A stretch of DNA of 64,000 nucleotides, taken from positions 18,914-82,913 of the forward strand of contig JAWXAN010000074.1 of the NCBI GenBank assembly GCA_034439475.1, in the 5' to 3' direction. The notes beneath the pieces were generated by a model, which worked only from the letters and a program-made list of their open reading frames with translations, had not been told where the DNA came from and did no database searches. Position numbers and translations under genes: made by a program. How positions within the stretch are numbered: the first letter of the stretch is position 1; each line of letters starts with the position of its first letter. The DNA is from Candidatus Zixiibacteriota bacterium (GTDB lineage: Bacteria; Zixibacteria; MSB-5A5; GN15; FEB-12). Shown here piece by piece: positions 28,006 through 37,480 of the stretch.

Positions 28006-29328
28006 ATGAAATTTTTTATATCCAAGCTCGGCTGTCCGAAAAACGATGTTGACGGCGACTACATTGCCGCCCGGCTTATTGATGAAGGACATACTCCAGT
28101 GGCAACAGCAGAAGAGGCCGAATCAGTTATTGTCAATACCTGCGGTTTCATCCTGCCGGCCAAAGAAGAATCAATAAACGAAATCCTTCGCATGGGACAA
28201 CTCAAAAACGAGGGAACAGTAAAGACCGTTTACGCAACTGGCTGTCTTACTCAGCGCTATGGCGATGACCTGCTCGAGGGAATACCAGAGCTTGATGGCG
28301 CTTTCGGCCATGGCGCGCTCGATTCAATAGCAAGAGCCGTCACGAACTCGAGCAAGCTCAAGACAACTGTCAAAATAGAGTCGCGCAAGCTGGGCTACCT
28401 TTCGTGGAAGAATCGCTTTATTGCTGACAGTTTGCCCTATTCATATTTGAAAATATCAGATGGCTGCGACCGGACATGCACCTATTGCGCAATCCCCGGG
28501 ATGCGTGGCAAATTTCGCAGCAGACCGCTTGACTCGATTGTTAACGAAGCTGAGTTTTTGGCTAAAAACGGCAAAAAAGAATTGATTCTTGTTTCGCAGG
28601 AGGCGACTCTCTATGGTTACGAACTCCCCGGCAAGCCAACTATAGTAACACTGCTTGAAGAGCTTGAGAAGATACAGGGCGTCGAGTGGATTCGGCTCAT
28701 GTACCAGTACCCGGCCCATTTGACAGACAACCTTATTGATTACCTCGCCGATGAGAATAAGACTTTGACCTATTATGATCTTCCGTTTCAGCATGCGAAT
28801 ACAGATGTTCTCAAACGCATGAACCGGATGATAGACAAGCAAAATATTGAGCGCTTAATTTCGCGTATCAAGTCAACAGGAAACAATCCCGCCCTTCGGA
28901 CGACATTTATTGTAGGATTTCCGGGTGAAACAGATGAAGAGTTTGAGGATCTGAGGGATTTTGTTATCGAACATCGCTTTGAACGCATGGGGGTTTTCAC
29001 CTATTCTGCAGAAGAAGGGACACCAGCAGGAACGATGGCAAATCAGATACCTGAAGCGATTAAGAAGGAACGAATGGAAGAACTTATGAGCATTCAACAC
29101 GATATTGCTCGTGAGATAAACCTTGAATTAATCGGCTCTGTTCAGGACGTGATTGTCGACTATGTCAATGGTGATGCAATAGGCCAAGGTCGTACCAAAG
29201 CCGATTGCCCCGATATTGATCAGGAAGTGGTCGTTAAGGGAGAGAATTTGAGTGTCGGTGACATTCGAAGAGTGCGAATCGAATCACTCGACGGATATGA
29301 TTTAATCGGAAGAGTGGTGGAGGCGTAG
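28006..29328 (+). CDS. rimO: Ribosomal protein S12 methylthiotransferase RimO
   Basis: A radical-SAM enzyme that adds a methylthio group to an Asp of ribosomal protein S12. 440 residues with three domains. UPF0004 comes first, with its three cluster cysteines in KLGCPKND, NTCGFI and ATGCLTQRY. The radical-SAM core carries CDRTCTYCAIPGMRGKFRSR (CxxxCxxC). A C-terminal TRAM domain ends the protein (ending DGYDLIGRVVEA). The short spacing and the SKLGCPKNDVD start favour RimO over the tRNA enzymes MiaB and MtaB. Confidence 0.93.
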   Translation: MKFFISKLGCPKNDVDGDYIAARLIDEGHTPVATAEEAESVIVNTCGFILPAKEESINEILRMGQLKNEGTVKTVYATGCLTQRYGDDLLEGIPELDGAFGHGALDSIARAVTNSSKLKTTVKIESRKLGYLSWKNRFIADSLPYSYLKISDGCDRTCTYCAIPGMRGKFRSRPLDSIVNEAEFLAKNGKKELILVSQEATLYGYELPGKPTIVTLLEELEKIQGVEWIRLMYQYPAHLTDNLIDYLADENKTLTYYDLPFQHANTDVLKRMNRMIDKQNIERLISRIKSTGNNPALRTTFIVGFPGETDEEFEDLRDFVIEHRFERMGVFTYSAEEGTPAGTMANQIPEAIKKERMEELMSIQHDIAREINLELIGSVQDVIVDYVNGDAIGQGRTKADCPDIDQEVVVKGENLSVGDIRRVRIESLDGYDLIGRVVEA

Positions 29329-29329
29329 A

Positions 29330-29974
29330 ATGATTCAGATTGAAAAACTCGGCATTTTTCTATCAAAGCCTGTCGCAGTCATTCTCGTCGGAATCTATCT
29401 CCTTCAGTCGGCCCTATTGGTCTATTTGGTGCGGGACAAATTTCACCTCGAACAGCAAATAGATTTTCAGCAAAAGCAGATCGGTGAGTTTGAAGAGAAG
29501 CTTCAGATATTAAACGCCATCGAAGGATTCCAGATCGGATTTAGCGACGATGAAGTCCGAAGTTTAACCGAAGTGATATACTCCGAAAGCAACAAATATG
29601 ACTACGACCCGATGTTTATTCTGGCCGTAATACTTGTGGAATCATCGTTCAAGCGGGGTCAGCAGTCCGAAAAGGGAGCGATGGGGCTTATGCAAATGAT
29701 TCCCTACGTCGGCGAGGATGTAGCCCAGCGAGCCGGTGTGGTTTGGGAGGGCTCGCACACGCTGCATGACTATGAGTCGAGCATCAAACTGGGAACGTTG
29801 TATCTATTTGAGCAGATTATGCAGTTTAAGGATGTTCGAAAAGCTCTGGTTGCATATAATATGGGAGAGACCCGTTTGAGGAATTTAATGCGAGCCAAAG
29901 CTCCTCTCCCCAAGGAATATTTCACAAAAGTTATGAAGAATTACAAAATGCTCAAGGAGACCTATTGTTCTTGA
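29330..29974 (+). CDS. Lytic transglycosylase, SLT domain, membrane-anchored
   Basis: 214 residues. One hydrophobic segment near the N-terminus (residues 14-34), a short coiled-coil-like stretch (EQQIDFQQKQIGEFEEKLQ), then a goose-lysozyme-like SLT domain. Seen: ILVESSFKRG with the catalytic Glu, EKGAMGLMQMIP, and LVAYNMGETRL. Such enzymes cleave peptidoglycan glycan strands with 1,6-anhydro ring formation. The start follows GGTGGAGG. It overlaps the BamD-like gene by ten bases, placing it in an envelope cluster. Confidence 0.9.
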   Translation: MIQIEKLGIFLSKPVAVILVGIYLLQSALLVYLVRDKFHLEQQIDFQQKQIGEFEEKLQILNAIEGFQIGFSDDEVRSLTEVIYSESNKYDYDPMFILAVILVESSFKRGQQSEKGAMGLMQMIPYVGEDVAQRAGVVWEGSHTLHDYESSIKLGTLYLFEQIMQFKDVRKALVAYNMGETRLRNLMRAKAPLPKEYFTKVMKNYKMLKETYCS

Positions 29975-30909
29975 AATCGACAGTTGTGATGGCCGTGAAA
30001 GCAGTCGCGGTGATGACCCTTCTCTCAATGGTCTGGGCTGGCTGCGGCGGCTCGTCATCGAAGGCGCTTCTGCCAGCGGCGGAGCTTTATAGCATGGGCA
30101 AATCAGAATATGAAAATAAAGATTACCGGAAGGCAATCGATCACCTGCAAACGGTTGTCTATAGTTATCCCGGCGAATCGGTTATCGACTCAGCGCAGTA
30201 TTACCTTGCCATGTCATATTTAGGCGCTAAAAATTATACCTTGGCTGGAATTGAGTTCAACCGATTGGCTGTCAACTATCCCTCCTCGCCTTTTGTTACG
30301 AGTGCGCTGTTTATGAAAGCTGTATGCAGTTTTGAAGAGACACCCGGCAACTACGCCCTCGATCAAAGTGAACTCGATGTCGCTCTTCGTCAATTTGAGG
30401 ATTTTATCATCGATCACCCTCAATCTGAATATGTCGCCGACGCTCAAAAGTATCTCAATCTGGCCTATTCAAGGCTTGCCCATAAAATGTATGCTTCGGC
30501 CGATGTTTATTTGCGTATTAATGCACTTGATGCGTCAAAGATATACTTCCAGTACGTGGTCGACAATTATACCCAGACCGAATACGCTCCACAGGCGACG
30601 TATAAAATCGCAGAGATCGAATTCAAAAGAAAGAATTTTGACGAGGCCAAAAAGAAGTTTGATGATTTCCTTGCGGTCTACCCCGATCATGAGTGGGGCA
30701 AGGACGCGCGAAGTTACGCGGTTGAATCCGCGTTCAAGGGCGGAGAAAAGGCTTTGGAGAAAAAGGACTACGCCTTGGCCCGCGAGAGATTTGAATTGTT
30801 CAAACAAAGCTATCCCCAGGACAGAAGGGCGGGACTGGCGGACAAATATCTAAAGGAAATCCAGACGCACAGTGGTGACTCAACCAGCGTCGACAAAGCC
30901 GGATCCTAA
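29965..30909 (+). CDS. bamD: BamD/YfiO-like outer-membrane assembly lipoprotein
   Basis: 314 residues beginning at TTG 29965, five bases after AAGGAG. A lipoprotein signal is seen, with the lipobox ending at VWAGCGGSS (Cys near residue 27). Several TPR-type helical repeats follow: SKALLPAAELYSMGKSEYE, then DHLQTVVYSYPGESVIDSAQ, then EFNRLAVNYPSSPFVTSAL, then the IDHPQSEYVADAQ and DNYTQTEYAPQAT units. BamD is part of the machine that folds beta-barrels such as LptD into the outer membrane. The length is slightly above enterobacterial BamD. The 3' end overlaps nadD by 38 bases. Confidence 0.87.
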   Translation: MFLKSTVVMAVKAVAVMTLLSMVWAGCGGSSSKALLPAAELYSMGKSEYENKDYRKAIDHLQTVVYSYPGESVIDSAQYYLAMSYLGAKNYTLAGIEFNRLAVNYPSSPFVTSALFMKAVCSFEETPGNYALDQSELDVALRQFEDFIIDHPQSEYVADAQKYLNLAYSRLAHKMYASADVYLRINALDASKIYFQYVVDNYTQTEYAPQATYKIAEIEFKRKNFDEAKKKFDDFLAVYPDHEWGKDARSYAVESAFKGGEKALEKKDYALARERFELFKQSYPQDRRAGLADKYLKEIQTHSGDSTSVDKAGS

Positions 30910-31504
30910 TTCAGGCGGACGATGGGCTATTCTTGGCGGGGCATTCGACCCCGTTCACTGGGGCCATATTCGTTTGGCGAGTAATATCAAGCCAATGGCA
31001 GACCTCGACGGAGTTCTGCTTGTGCCATCATTTCATCCCCCTCATAAACAAAACGGATGTGTCGCAAACTTCGCAGACCGTATGCGGATGCTTGAACTCG
31101 CATTACCGTTTTGTGATTCATGCTCAATATCTGATATAGAGTCGACTTTGACAGAACCAACGTACACGCTGTACGTAATACATTCGTTGAGAAAGAAGTT
31201 TCCGCTGGCTTCTTTGGAGCTTCTTATCGGCGCCGATCAATGGAAGGCTTTTGAAACGTGGCATAAGCCTCAGGAAATACTTGATACCGTTCCGGTAATA
31301 GTCGGTGAACGCCCGGGATTTGTCCGGGCAACCCAGGAATCGCTTGAAACACCGAGGGTACGCTTTATCCACTCGGGACTTGTCGACCTCTCATCGTCGC
31401 GGGTACGTTCTGCACTTGACGCAGGCATTGATCGAGCGCATCTTGGCGAGTTGGTCCCTGAAGCAGTTGCAGATTATATTATCGGAAAAGGACTCTATCG
31501 GTGA
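30872..31504 (+). CDS. nadD: Nicotinate-nucleotide adenylyltransferase
   Basis: Adenylates nicotinate mononucleotide in NAD synthesis. About 210 residues from GTG 30872 (GTG 30875 is equally possible). The first 15 residues are poorly conserved and overlap bamD. Seen: ILGGAFDPVHWGHIRLA with the nucleotidyltransferase HxGH motif, LLIGADQWKAFETWH, and VDLSSSRVRSAL, the usual (S/T)SSxxR block. It overlaps polA by four bases (GTGA). Confidence 0.9.
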   Translation: MVTQPASTKPDPNSGGRWAILGGAFDPVHWGHIRLASNIKPMADLDGVLLVPSFHPPHKQNGCVANFADRMRMLELALPFCDSCSISDIESTLTEPTYTLYVIHSLRKKFPLASLELLIGADQWKAFETWHKPQEILDTVPVIVGERPGFVRATQESLETPRVRFIHSGLVDLSSSRVRSALDAGIDRAHLGELVPEAVADYIIGKGLYR

Positions 31505-34227
31505 GTGAGAAGAAAAAGTCAGTTTATCTGCTCGATGGCTCGGCCATTTTTTACCGGGCATATTTCGCGTTTATCCGCAACCCACTCATAAACACTAAGG
31601 GTGAAAACACCTCAGCGACTTTCGGTTTTCTCAATTCAATCTTCAAATTATTGAGGGAGGAGAACCCTGATTATATTGCAGTCGCGTTCGACAACAAAGC
31701 TCCAACCTTTCGACACGAGATTTATTCAGAATACAAGTCTACTCGCGCCAAGATGCCCGATGACCTTGTAGTTCAATTGCCCCGCATTCAGCAGGCTGTC
31801 AAGGCTTTGAATATTCCTGCTTTTGATTTGGCAGGTTATGAGGCCGATGATATTATCGGCACTTTGGCCAAGGCAGCTGAGAAACAAGGTTACGCCGTCT
31901 GGTGTGTCACTGGTGACAAAGATTACTTCCAACTTGTCAGCGACAGCGTGCGAGTCTATGACCCTAAAAAGGTCTCGGAGAGCGCTGACACTTACGGCCC
32001 GGCTGAGGTAAAAGTCAAATTCGGGGTGTTCCCGCACCAGGTTATCGATAAACTTGCCCTGATGGGCGACAGCTCCGACTGCATACCCGGTGTTCCCGGT
32101 GTCGGTCCCAAAACAGCCGACAGCCTGTTAGAGCAATTTGGCAGCTTGGATAATTTGCTTGCGCATACGGACGAAATCAAAGCAAAAGGAATCAGGGAAA
32201 AGATTGAGAACAATGTCGAATCAGCCAAGCTCTCAAAGGTGCTCGCGACGATTGACACGAATGTCCCGATAGAATTCGATGTATTAAAACTTCAAAGACA
32301 GCCCATAAACTATGAGGAAGCTAAAAAACTCTTTATAGAAATGGAATTTACTACTTTTGCGAGGCAGCTAACTCCCGAATCCGATACAGTCGAACACAAA
32401 CCCTTGGTGCGAAGCATCGAGACAGGCACATTTTATCATTGTGTCCCTTCCCTTGATGATTTAAGTACCCTCCTTAAGAGTATGTCCAAACAGAAGGAAA
32501 TAGCAGTAGATACGGAAACAACTTCGCTCGATGCCCTTGATGCCGAATTAGTAGGCGTTTCGCTTTCTGACCGGACAGGCACAGCCTATTATGTTCCCCT
32601 GGGGCATACAGCGGAGCCTGAGCGAAACTTGTCAAAAGATGAGGCTCTGAAACTTCTCAAGGAACTGCTCGAAAATCGTTCGGTTCAAAAAATTGGTCAA
32701 AATATCAAATATGACTTTCATATATTTCGACGTCATGGCATAACAATCAATCCAATTTCTTTTGATACCATGCTGGCCTCGTATGTCCTTGATCCCTCAG
32801 GCCGACAGCACTCACTTGATTTGCTGGCGTTAAAACATTTCGATCATAAAATGATTCCAATTGCAGACCTCATTGGAAGCGGCAAGAATCAAAGGACATT
32901 CGATACTGTGTCTGTAGACAAAGCGACAGCCTACGCCGCCGAAGACGCGGACTATACGTATCGACTCCGCGGGGTATTCGCTCCGGCCATTGATGAGCTC
33001 GATCTGCAAAATCTCTTCTATAATATTGAACTCCCGCTTGTCACAGTCCTGGCCGACATGGAGGAATGCGGTGTCAAAATAGATACCGATTTTCTCTTGA
33101 TACTCAGCGAGCAGATGGAGAAGGGGCTTCGGAAGCTCGAAATAGAAATCCATCAGATTGCCGGCGGCGCTTTCAATATTAATTCCACACAACAACTGGG
33201 ACATATTCTCTTTGATAAACTTGGTCTGCCAACACATGGCAAAACCGCCAAAAAAACCGGGTATTCGACAGATGTTTCCGTTCTCGAAGAGCTTGCCTTG
33301 GTTCATCCTTTCCCCAAGCTTATTCTTGAATACCGGCAGTTTGTAAAGCTGAAAAACACCTACGTTGATGCCATCCCCAAGCTTATTTCTCCCAAGACAG
33401 GAAGGGTGCATACATCTTTCAATCAAACTATTGCCGCGACAGGCCGTCTGTCTTCGACCGATCCAAATCTGCAAAATATTCCTATTAGGACAGAAGAGGG
33501 ACGCCAGATTCGCAAGGCGTTCATTCCTCGTGATAAAGACTATCTCCTCCTGACTGCCGATTATTCGCAGATTGAGCTTCGAGTGCTTGCCCATTATGCA
33601 GACGATCCGGTTCTTATTGAGGCTTTCATTAAGGGCGAGGACATCCACGTGCGGACTGCAGCGGAGGTCTTCAATGTAGACCTCATGGCTGTCACACCGG
33701 ATATGAGGCGAGTTGCCAAAACGGCTAATTTTGCTATTATTTATGGCGTTTCTGCGTTCGGCCTTTCCAATCAGACTGACATGACTCAGGCCGAAGCCAA
33801 GAAATTTATCGAGACCTATTTTGAGCGCTATCCCGGCATAAAGGGATATCTCGAAGCCACAAAAGTCTTCGCGCGTGAAAAGGGATATGTCTGCACCCTG
33901 TTCAACCGCAGACGCTATTTGCCTGAAATAAACGACAAAAATTTCTCGGTCAGACAGTTCGCCGAGCGGACGGCAATCAATACCCCTATTCAGGGCACTG
34001 CTGCGGATATCATAAAGATCGCCATGCTTCTTATTCACAAAAAGATAGCCGGTATGCGGTCAAAAATGATTCTACAGGTGCATGATGAGCTAATTTTCGA
34101 CGCACATAAAGACGAAATTGAAGATCTTAAGAAGATAGTTACGATCAGCATGCAGGGAGCAGCAAAGCTCAAAGTCCCACTGGTGGCCGATATTGGTATC
34201 GGCCCAAACTGGCTTGAAGCTAAGTGA
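31501..34227 (+). CDS. polA: DNA polymerase I
   Basis: A 908-residue repair and Okazaki-fragment-processing polymerase with all three activities visible. The 5'-nuclease domain (residues 1-290) has YEADDIIGTLA, CVTGDKDYFQL and GVPGVGPKTA. The 3'-5' exonuclease domain keeps its metal-binding acids: VDTETTSLDA, GQNIKYDFHIF and YAAEDADYTY. The polymerase domain has DYSQIELRVLAHYA, RRVAKTANFAIIYG and QVHDELIFD. Proofreading therefore looks intact, unlike in Taq-type PolA. The start is GTG 31501 in an overlap with nadD. Confidence 0.96.
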   Translation: MSEKKKSVYLLDGSAIFYRAYFAFIRNPLINTKGENTSATFGFLNSIFKLLREENPDYIAVAFDNKAPTFRHEIYSEYKSTRAKMPDDLVVQLPRIQQAVKALNIPAFDLAGYEADDIIGTLAKAAEKQGYAVWCVTGDKDYFQLVSDSVRVYDPKKVSESADTYGPAEVKVKFGVFPHQVIDKLALMGDSSDCIPGVPGVGPKTADSLLEQFGSLDNLLAHTDEIKAKGIREKIENNVESAKLSKVLATIDTNVPIEFDVLKLQRQPINYEEAKKLFIEMEFTTFARQLTPESDTVEHKPLVRSIETGTFYHCVPSLDDLSTLLKSMSKQKEIAVDTETTSLDALDAELVGVSLSDRTGTAYYVPLGHTAEPERNLSKDEALKLLKELLENRSVQKIGQNIKYDFHIFRRHGITINPISFDTMLASYVLDPSGRQHSLDLLALKHFDHKMIPIADLIGSGKNQRTFDTVSVDKATAYAAEDADYTYRLRGVFAPAIDELDLQNLFYNIELPLVTVLADMEECGVKIDTDFLLILSEQMEKGLRKLEIEIHQIAGGAFNINSTQQLGHILFDKLGLPTHGKTAKKTGYSTDVSVLEELALVHPFPKLILEYRQFVKLKNTYVDAIPKLISPKTGRVHTSFNQTIAATGRLSSTDPNLQNIPIRTEEGRQIRKAFIPRDKDYLLLTADYSQIELRVLAHYADDPVLIEAFIKGEDIHVRTAAEVFNVDLMAVTPDMRRVAKTANFAIIYGVSAFGLSNQTDMTQAEAKKFIETYFERYPGIKGYLEATKVFAREKGYVCTLFNRRRYLPEINDKNFSVRQFAERTAINTPIQGTAADIIKIAMLLIHKKIAGMRSKMILQVHDELIFDAHKDEIEDLKKIVTISMQGAAKLKVPLVADIGIGPNWLEAK

Positions 34228-34382
34228 TATGCTTTTATTTTTCAATGGTAGCCGGATTAAATCCATCCTGTGCAGACTTCTTCCATCTCTTTTGGCGTCA
34301 ATCTTGACTGCCAATCTATTTGGTTCTATACTTCGGACTACAAAATTCATGACTCGGTTAAAAAATAGGTTAAGGAGACTCT

Positions 34383-35594
34383 GTGGGCATTTCGACAATC
34401 GGTATAATCACCAGTGGAGGTGATTGCGGAGGGCTGAATGGAGTAGTTAAAGGAGCCGCACAAATGGCAACCCGCATGGGTGTGAAGCCTTTTGCCATTC
34501 CCAATGGATATGCCGGTCTCTATAATCTTGTTGACATGGATTCACTTGTTGAACTCACACCCTCTCGTGTCGAGCGTTTCAGTATCGGTTCCGCAGGCTC
34601 CGAAGCAGGGCACTCAAGAGTCAAGATTTCGAAAATTAAAGATGACAAGAAGTACGAACGAATCAAAGCGGGTCTTGCCAAGTTCAATATCGGCGGTCTG
34701 GTCATCAGCGGGGGGGATGATACCGGATCGGTGATTCTTGACCTTGCAACCCAGGGCATACAGTGCGTCCATGCCCCGAAAACAATGGACCTTGACCTTG
34801 TCCCATACAGTGTCGGCGGTGATTCTACAATCAATAGAATAGCTGATTTTATCCGTGAAATCAAAACAACTGGCCGCACGCATAATCGAATCATAATTGT
34901 CGAGGTATTTGGCCGCTACGCCGGGCATACCGCATTCAGGGGCGGCGTTGCCGGGGAAGCAGACGCAATACTTATCCCTGAAGTTCCTGTCAACTTCACT
35001 GAGTTGTACAGCCATCTCAAACGTGTCTTTACAAAACGGATTATCGAAAGTGATATCAATGCCGGGACATACACAATTGTCGTCGCTGAGGGTCTCCGTA
35101 ACTCAAGTGGTGGGGAAATGTACGATGACTCAGCCGGCCTTGATACGTTCGGCCATAAGAAACTTGCCGGCGCAGGCAAATATGTGTCCCAGGAGATTAA
35201 GAAGATGCTTTCGACTGATCAGGAAATACGGCCCTTCATGAAATCACAGGGTATGTATGTGGAGGGACTCTATGAACTTCCAGAAATTCGCATCATTGCT
35301 CCTGGTCATCTTGTGAGGGCGGGAGGAACATCGGCCTACGATGCCAATTTTGGTATGGAAGCCGGTGCGTGCGCGGTAAGCTTGCTCCTTGAAGGAATTG
35401 CGGGGGTAACAGTAACGGGTTTTGTCGATGGCACGATTCGTTATATGGAGATAAAGGAGGCCATTGTCCAGCGGCATGTCGAATTGAGTTTTGTGAGCCT
35501 CTATGAGCAGCTTGGGTTCACATTCGGAAGGGGAAGGGAAGATTTTAATCCGAAGTTTTCGAAAGTTTCCGGGCAGATTGAGCGGATATATTAA
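34383..35594 (+). CDS. pfp: 6-phosphofructokinase, probably pyrophosphate-dependent
   Basis: 403 residues, PFK fold, phosphorylating fructose 6-phosphate. Seen: TSGGDCGGLN at 10-19, SGGDDT with Asp113 (ATP-PFKs have GGDG), and APKTMDLDL with Lys133 (ATP-PFKs have Gly here). Asp plus Lys at these places is the known signature of PPi-dependent enzymes, because Asp blocks the ATP alpha-phosphate site. The usual TIDND is TMDLD: both catalytic Asp stay but Asn is Leu. The start is GTG 34383; an earlier start is not supported. A PPi enzyme would make glycolysis reversible and save ATP. Dependence is inferred from motif only. Confidence 0.85.
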   Translation: MGISTIGIITSGGDCGGLNGVVKGAAQMATRMGVKPFAIPNGYAGLYNLVDMDSLVELTPSRVERFSIGSAGSEAGHSRVKISKIKDDKKYERIKAGLAKFNIGGLVISGGDDTGSVILDLATQGIQCVHAPKTMDLDLVPYSVGGDSTINRIADFIREIKTTGRTHNRIIIVEVFGRYAGHTAFRGGVAGEADAILIPEVPVNFTELYSHLKRVFTKRIIESDINAGTYTIVVAEGLRNSSGGEMYDDSAGLDTFGHKKLAGAGKYVSQEIKKMLSTDQEIRPFMKSQGMYVEGLYELPEIRIIAPGHLVRAGGTSAYDANFGMEAGACAVSLLLEGIAGVTVTGFVDGTIRYMEIKEAIVQRHVELSFVSLYEQLGFTFGRGREDFNPKFSKVSGQIERIY

Positions 35595-35651
35595 GACAAA
35601 GTGGGGCTATCGGTCGGTTTCTCTTAGGAATCAAAATTTCAGGTAAATACA

Positions 35652-35724
<73 letters not shown>

Positions 35725-35841
35725 TTTTGAAGGTACTCGAGTGAGAAATGTAGCCAAAGAGCCACTAAAGTCAACGGCAAAAATGCATACAGCCTTGCTC
35801 GGTTTATGCGGAGACTGTTCGAAACAAAAAGCCAGTCCGAA

Positions 35842-36459
35842 CTAACCGATTTTTCGAATTAGCCCTACAACTTTTCCGGCTATCCGAAATTCACCGGACA
35901 TCTTATTAATAAAAATTGGCTCATAGTCATCGTTTTCGGGCTGAAGGCGGATGGTCGTTCCATCGGAAAAATATCGTTTTACTGTCGCTTCTTCATTGAC
36001 CAAGGCGACAATAATATCTCCTTTCTGCGCCACTGTCTGTTTTTTTACAAGAACCAAGTCTCCATCCAGTATCCCCGCGTTTTTCATCGAGTCACCAGTT
36101 ACACGAAGGCTATACGAGTCCCCTTTGGGCAGAAAAGAGAGATCGATCACAATTTCACCTTCGATATTCTCAGCCGAATCAATAGGAAAGCCGGCTGGCA
36201 CAGCTCCTACAAGCGGTACACGACCCATCCTCCCCGCAAGTTCACGAGTGAGTTCGATTCCGCGGGAGATGCTTGCGTGTTTCTTGAGATAGCCTTTTCG
36301 GATGAGAGCAGAAAGGTGCCCGCGAACACCATTGGTTGAGCTAATGCCAAACTTAGCGCCTATCTCACGAATTGTTGGCGCGTTCCCATGATCGGTCATC
36401 TGCATTTCAATAAATTCAAAAACAGAGCGTTGTTTGTCCGTCAGCGGGCTTTTAGTCAT
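35842..36459 (-). CDS. lexA: LexA SOS repressor
   Basis: 205 residues: an N-terminal winged helix (PTIREIGAKFGISSTNGVRGHL at 28-49 contains the recognition helix) and a C-terminal S24 self-cleaving peptidase. Seen: cleavage bond Ala89-Gly90 in GAVPAGFP, nucleophile Ser124 in GDSMKNAG and general base Lys161 in EEATVKRY. It represses DNA-damage genes until RecA filaments trigger cleavage. The gene is alone on the - strand between tRNA-Thr and the divergent ccmC. A perfect palindrome 38 bases upstream is a likely self-operator. Confidence 0.95.
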   Translation of the reverse strand: MTKSPLTDKQRSVFEFIEMQMTDHGNAPTIREIGAKFGISSTNGVRGHLSALIRKGYLKKHASISRGIELTRELAGRMGRVPLVGAVPAGFPIDSAENIEGEIVIDLSFLPKGDSYSLRVTGDSMKNAGILDGDLVLVKKQTVAQKGDIIVALVNEEATVKRYFSDGTTIRLQPENDDYEPIFINKMSGEFRIAGKVVGLIRKIG

Positions 36460-36496
36460 AGAGCAAAGTCCTGTAAACTTTTCATGTCAAAGACAA

Positions 36497-36523
36497 ACAA
36501 CTGCCCGTATGTGCAGTTGTCAA
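36497..36523 (-). promoter_or_regulatory. Palindromic LexA operator candidate over the lexA promoter
   Basis: ACAACTGC (36497-36504) and GCAGTTGT (36513-36520) form a perfect 8-bp inverted repeat with an 8-base spacer. On the - strand a TTGACA -35 candidate (36523-36518) overlaps one arm. A TTGTTT -10 candidate 17 bases downstream overlaps the other. This is the expected place for LexA self-repression. The motif is neither the E. coli (CTGT-N8-ACAG) nor the B. subtilis (GAAC-N4-GTTC) box. Confidence 0.5.
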
Positions 36524-36668
36524 TAGAAAATTTGTTTGTCGTCGTTCTCCACTATCAAATGTGATACTCAACTGATAGTTCAGGAACTTGAACAGAGCCG
36601 CACTAATATCGATTCTGCTTTTACTTTGTTGCAGAAATCAAAGTAGCTATATTATTTGAAAGAAACAA

Positions 36669-37361
36669 TTGGCGGAAAAGCACAGAAAGGATTATTACAG
36701 AATCTCGATGTTTTGGAAGTTACTGCTTTTGGCTGGTATGTCGGCTGTGATTGTATTCAGCTTTATTACTGTTGCGCCGCAATCACAAATTGGCGAGTCC
36801 TCGAGAATCTTCTACTATCACATTCCGCAGGCATGGATCTGCGTGATCGCCTTCGCCATCTCGACCATTTATGGACTCAGGTATCTCAAAACAAGAAATC
36901 TTCGCGAGGATGATATGTCAGTATCAGCTGCTTCGCTGGGTCTTCTCTTTTGCATCCTTGCCACGGTTTCAGGTTCGATATTTGCAAAAGTGACCTGGGG
37001 GTCATTTTGGAATTGGGATCCGCGTGAGACCTCGATCTTCATTCTTTTGCTTATTTACGGAGCCTATTTTGCTCTCCGTGGCGCAATCGATATAGAAGAA
37101 CGCCGGGCCGCGCTTTCCGCGGTCTATGCGATATTTGCTTTTGTAACAGTTCCGTTTCTTATATTTGTCGTGCCGAGAATCATGCCCTCGCTTCATCCAT
37201 CCGATTCGATTATAGACAAAGACCTGAAGTTCACCATGAGTCCCGCTGTACGTACAATTTTTTTCTCATCGCTGATATTATTCACCGGACTCTTCTTTTG
37301 GCTGCTTCGCTTAACATCGTCAATCAAAGGGATAGCGCGGTCGCGGGAAACCGCCGTATAA
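36669..37361 (+). CDS. ccmC: CcmC-like heme exporter/handling protein
   Basis: 230 residues with six membrane helices. Seen: the tryptophan-rich heme-handling motif WGSFWNWDPRET, preceded by a periplasmic loop with FYYHIPQAW (first conserved His) and followed by MPSLHPSDS (second conserved His). CcmC loads heme onto CcmE in system I cytochrome c maturation. The start is taken as TTG 36669; ATG 36708 is possible. CcmE lies 120 bases downstream, but no CcmA, B, F, G or H is in the window. Confidence 0.9.
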   Translation: MAEKHRKDYYRISMFWKLLLLAGMSAVIVFSFITVAPQSQIGESSRIFYYHIPQAWICVIAFAISTIYGLRYLKTRNLREDDMSVSAASLGLLFCILATVSGSIFAKVTWGSFWNWDPRETSIFILLLIYGAYFALRGAIDIEERRAALSAVYAIFAFVTVPFLIFVVPRIMPSLHPSDSIIDKDLKFTMSPAVRTIFFSSLILFTGLFFWLLRLTSSIKGIARSRETAV

Positions 37362-37480
37362 ACTGGATAAATATGATGCCTTATTTCGGCAGAATGGAGT
37401 TATATTATCCAAGCGGGCAACAGGACTTTTTATTTTAGCAGCTTGTGTGAGAAAATCACCAGAAAGGCTTAGGGAATGAA

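Noticed and set aside
30332..30853. 173-codon + strand frame inside bamD
   Set aside because: Out-of-frame reading of the BamD TPR repeats; composition is not protein-like and the bamD frame is well supported.
32830..34038. 402-codon open frame on the - strand opposite polA
   Set aside because: It lies wholly inside the polymerase domain of a clear polA on the other strand; its translation has no recognisable motif. Such long shadows arise from codon bias.
35595..35651. Search for further tRNA genes next to tRNA-Thr
   Set aside because: No second cloverleaf or T-loop sequence was seen in the flanks.
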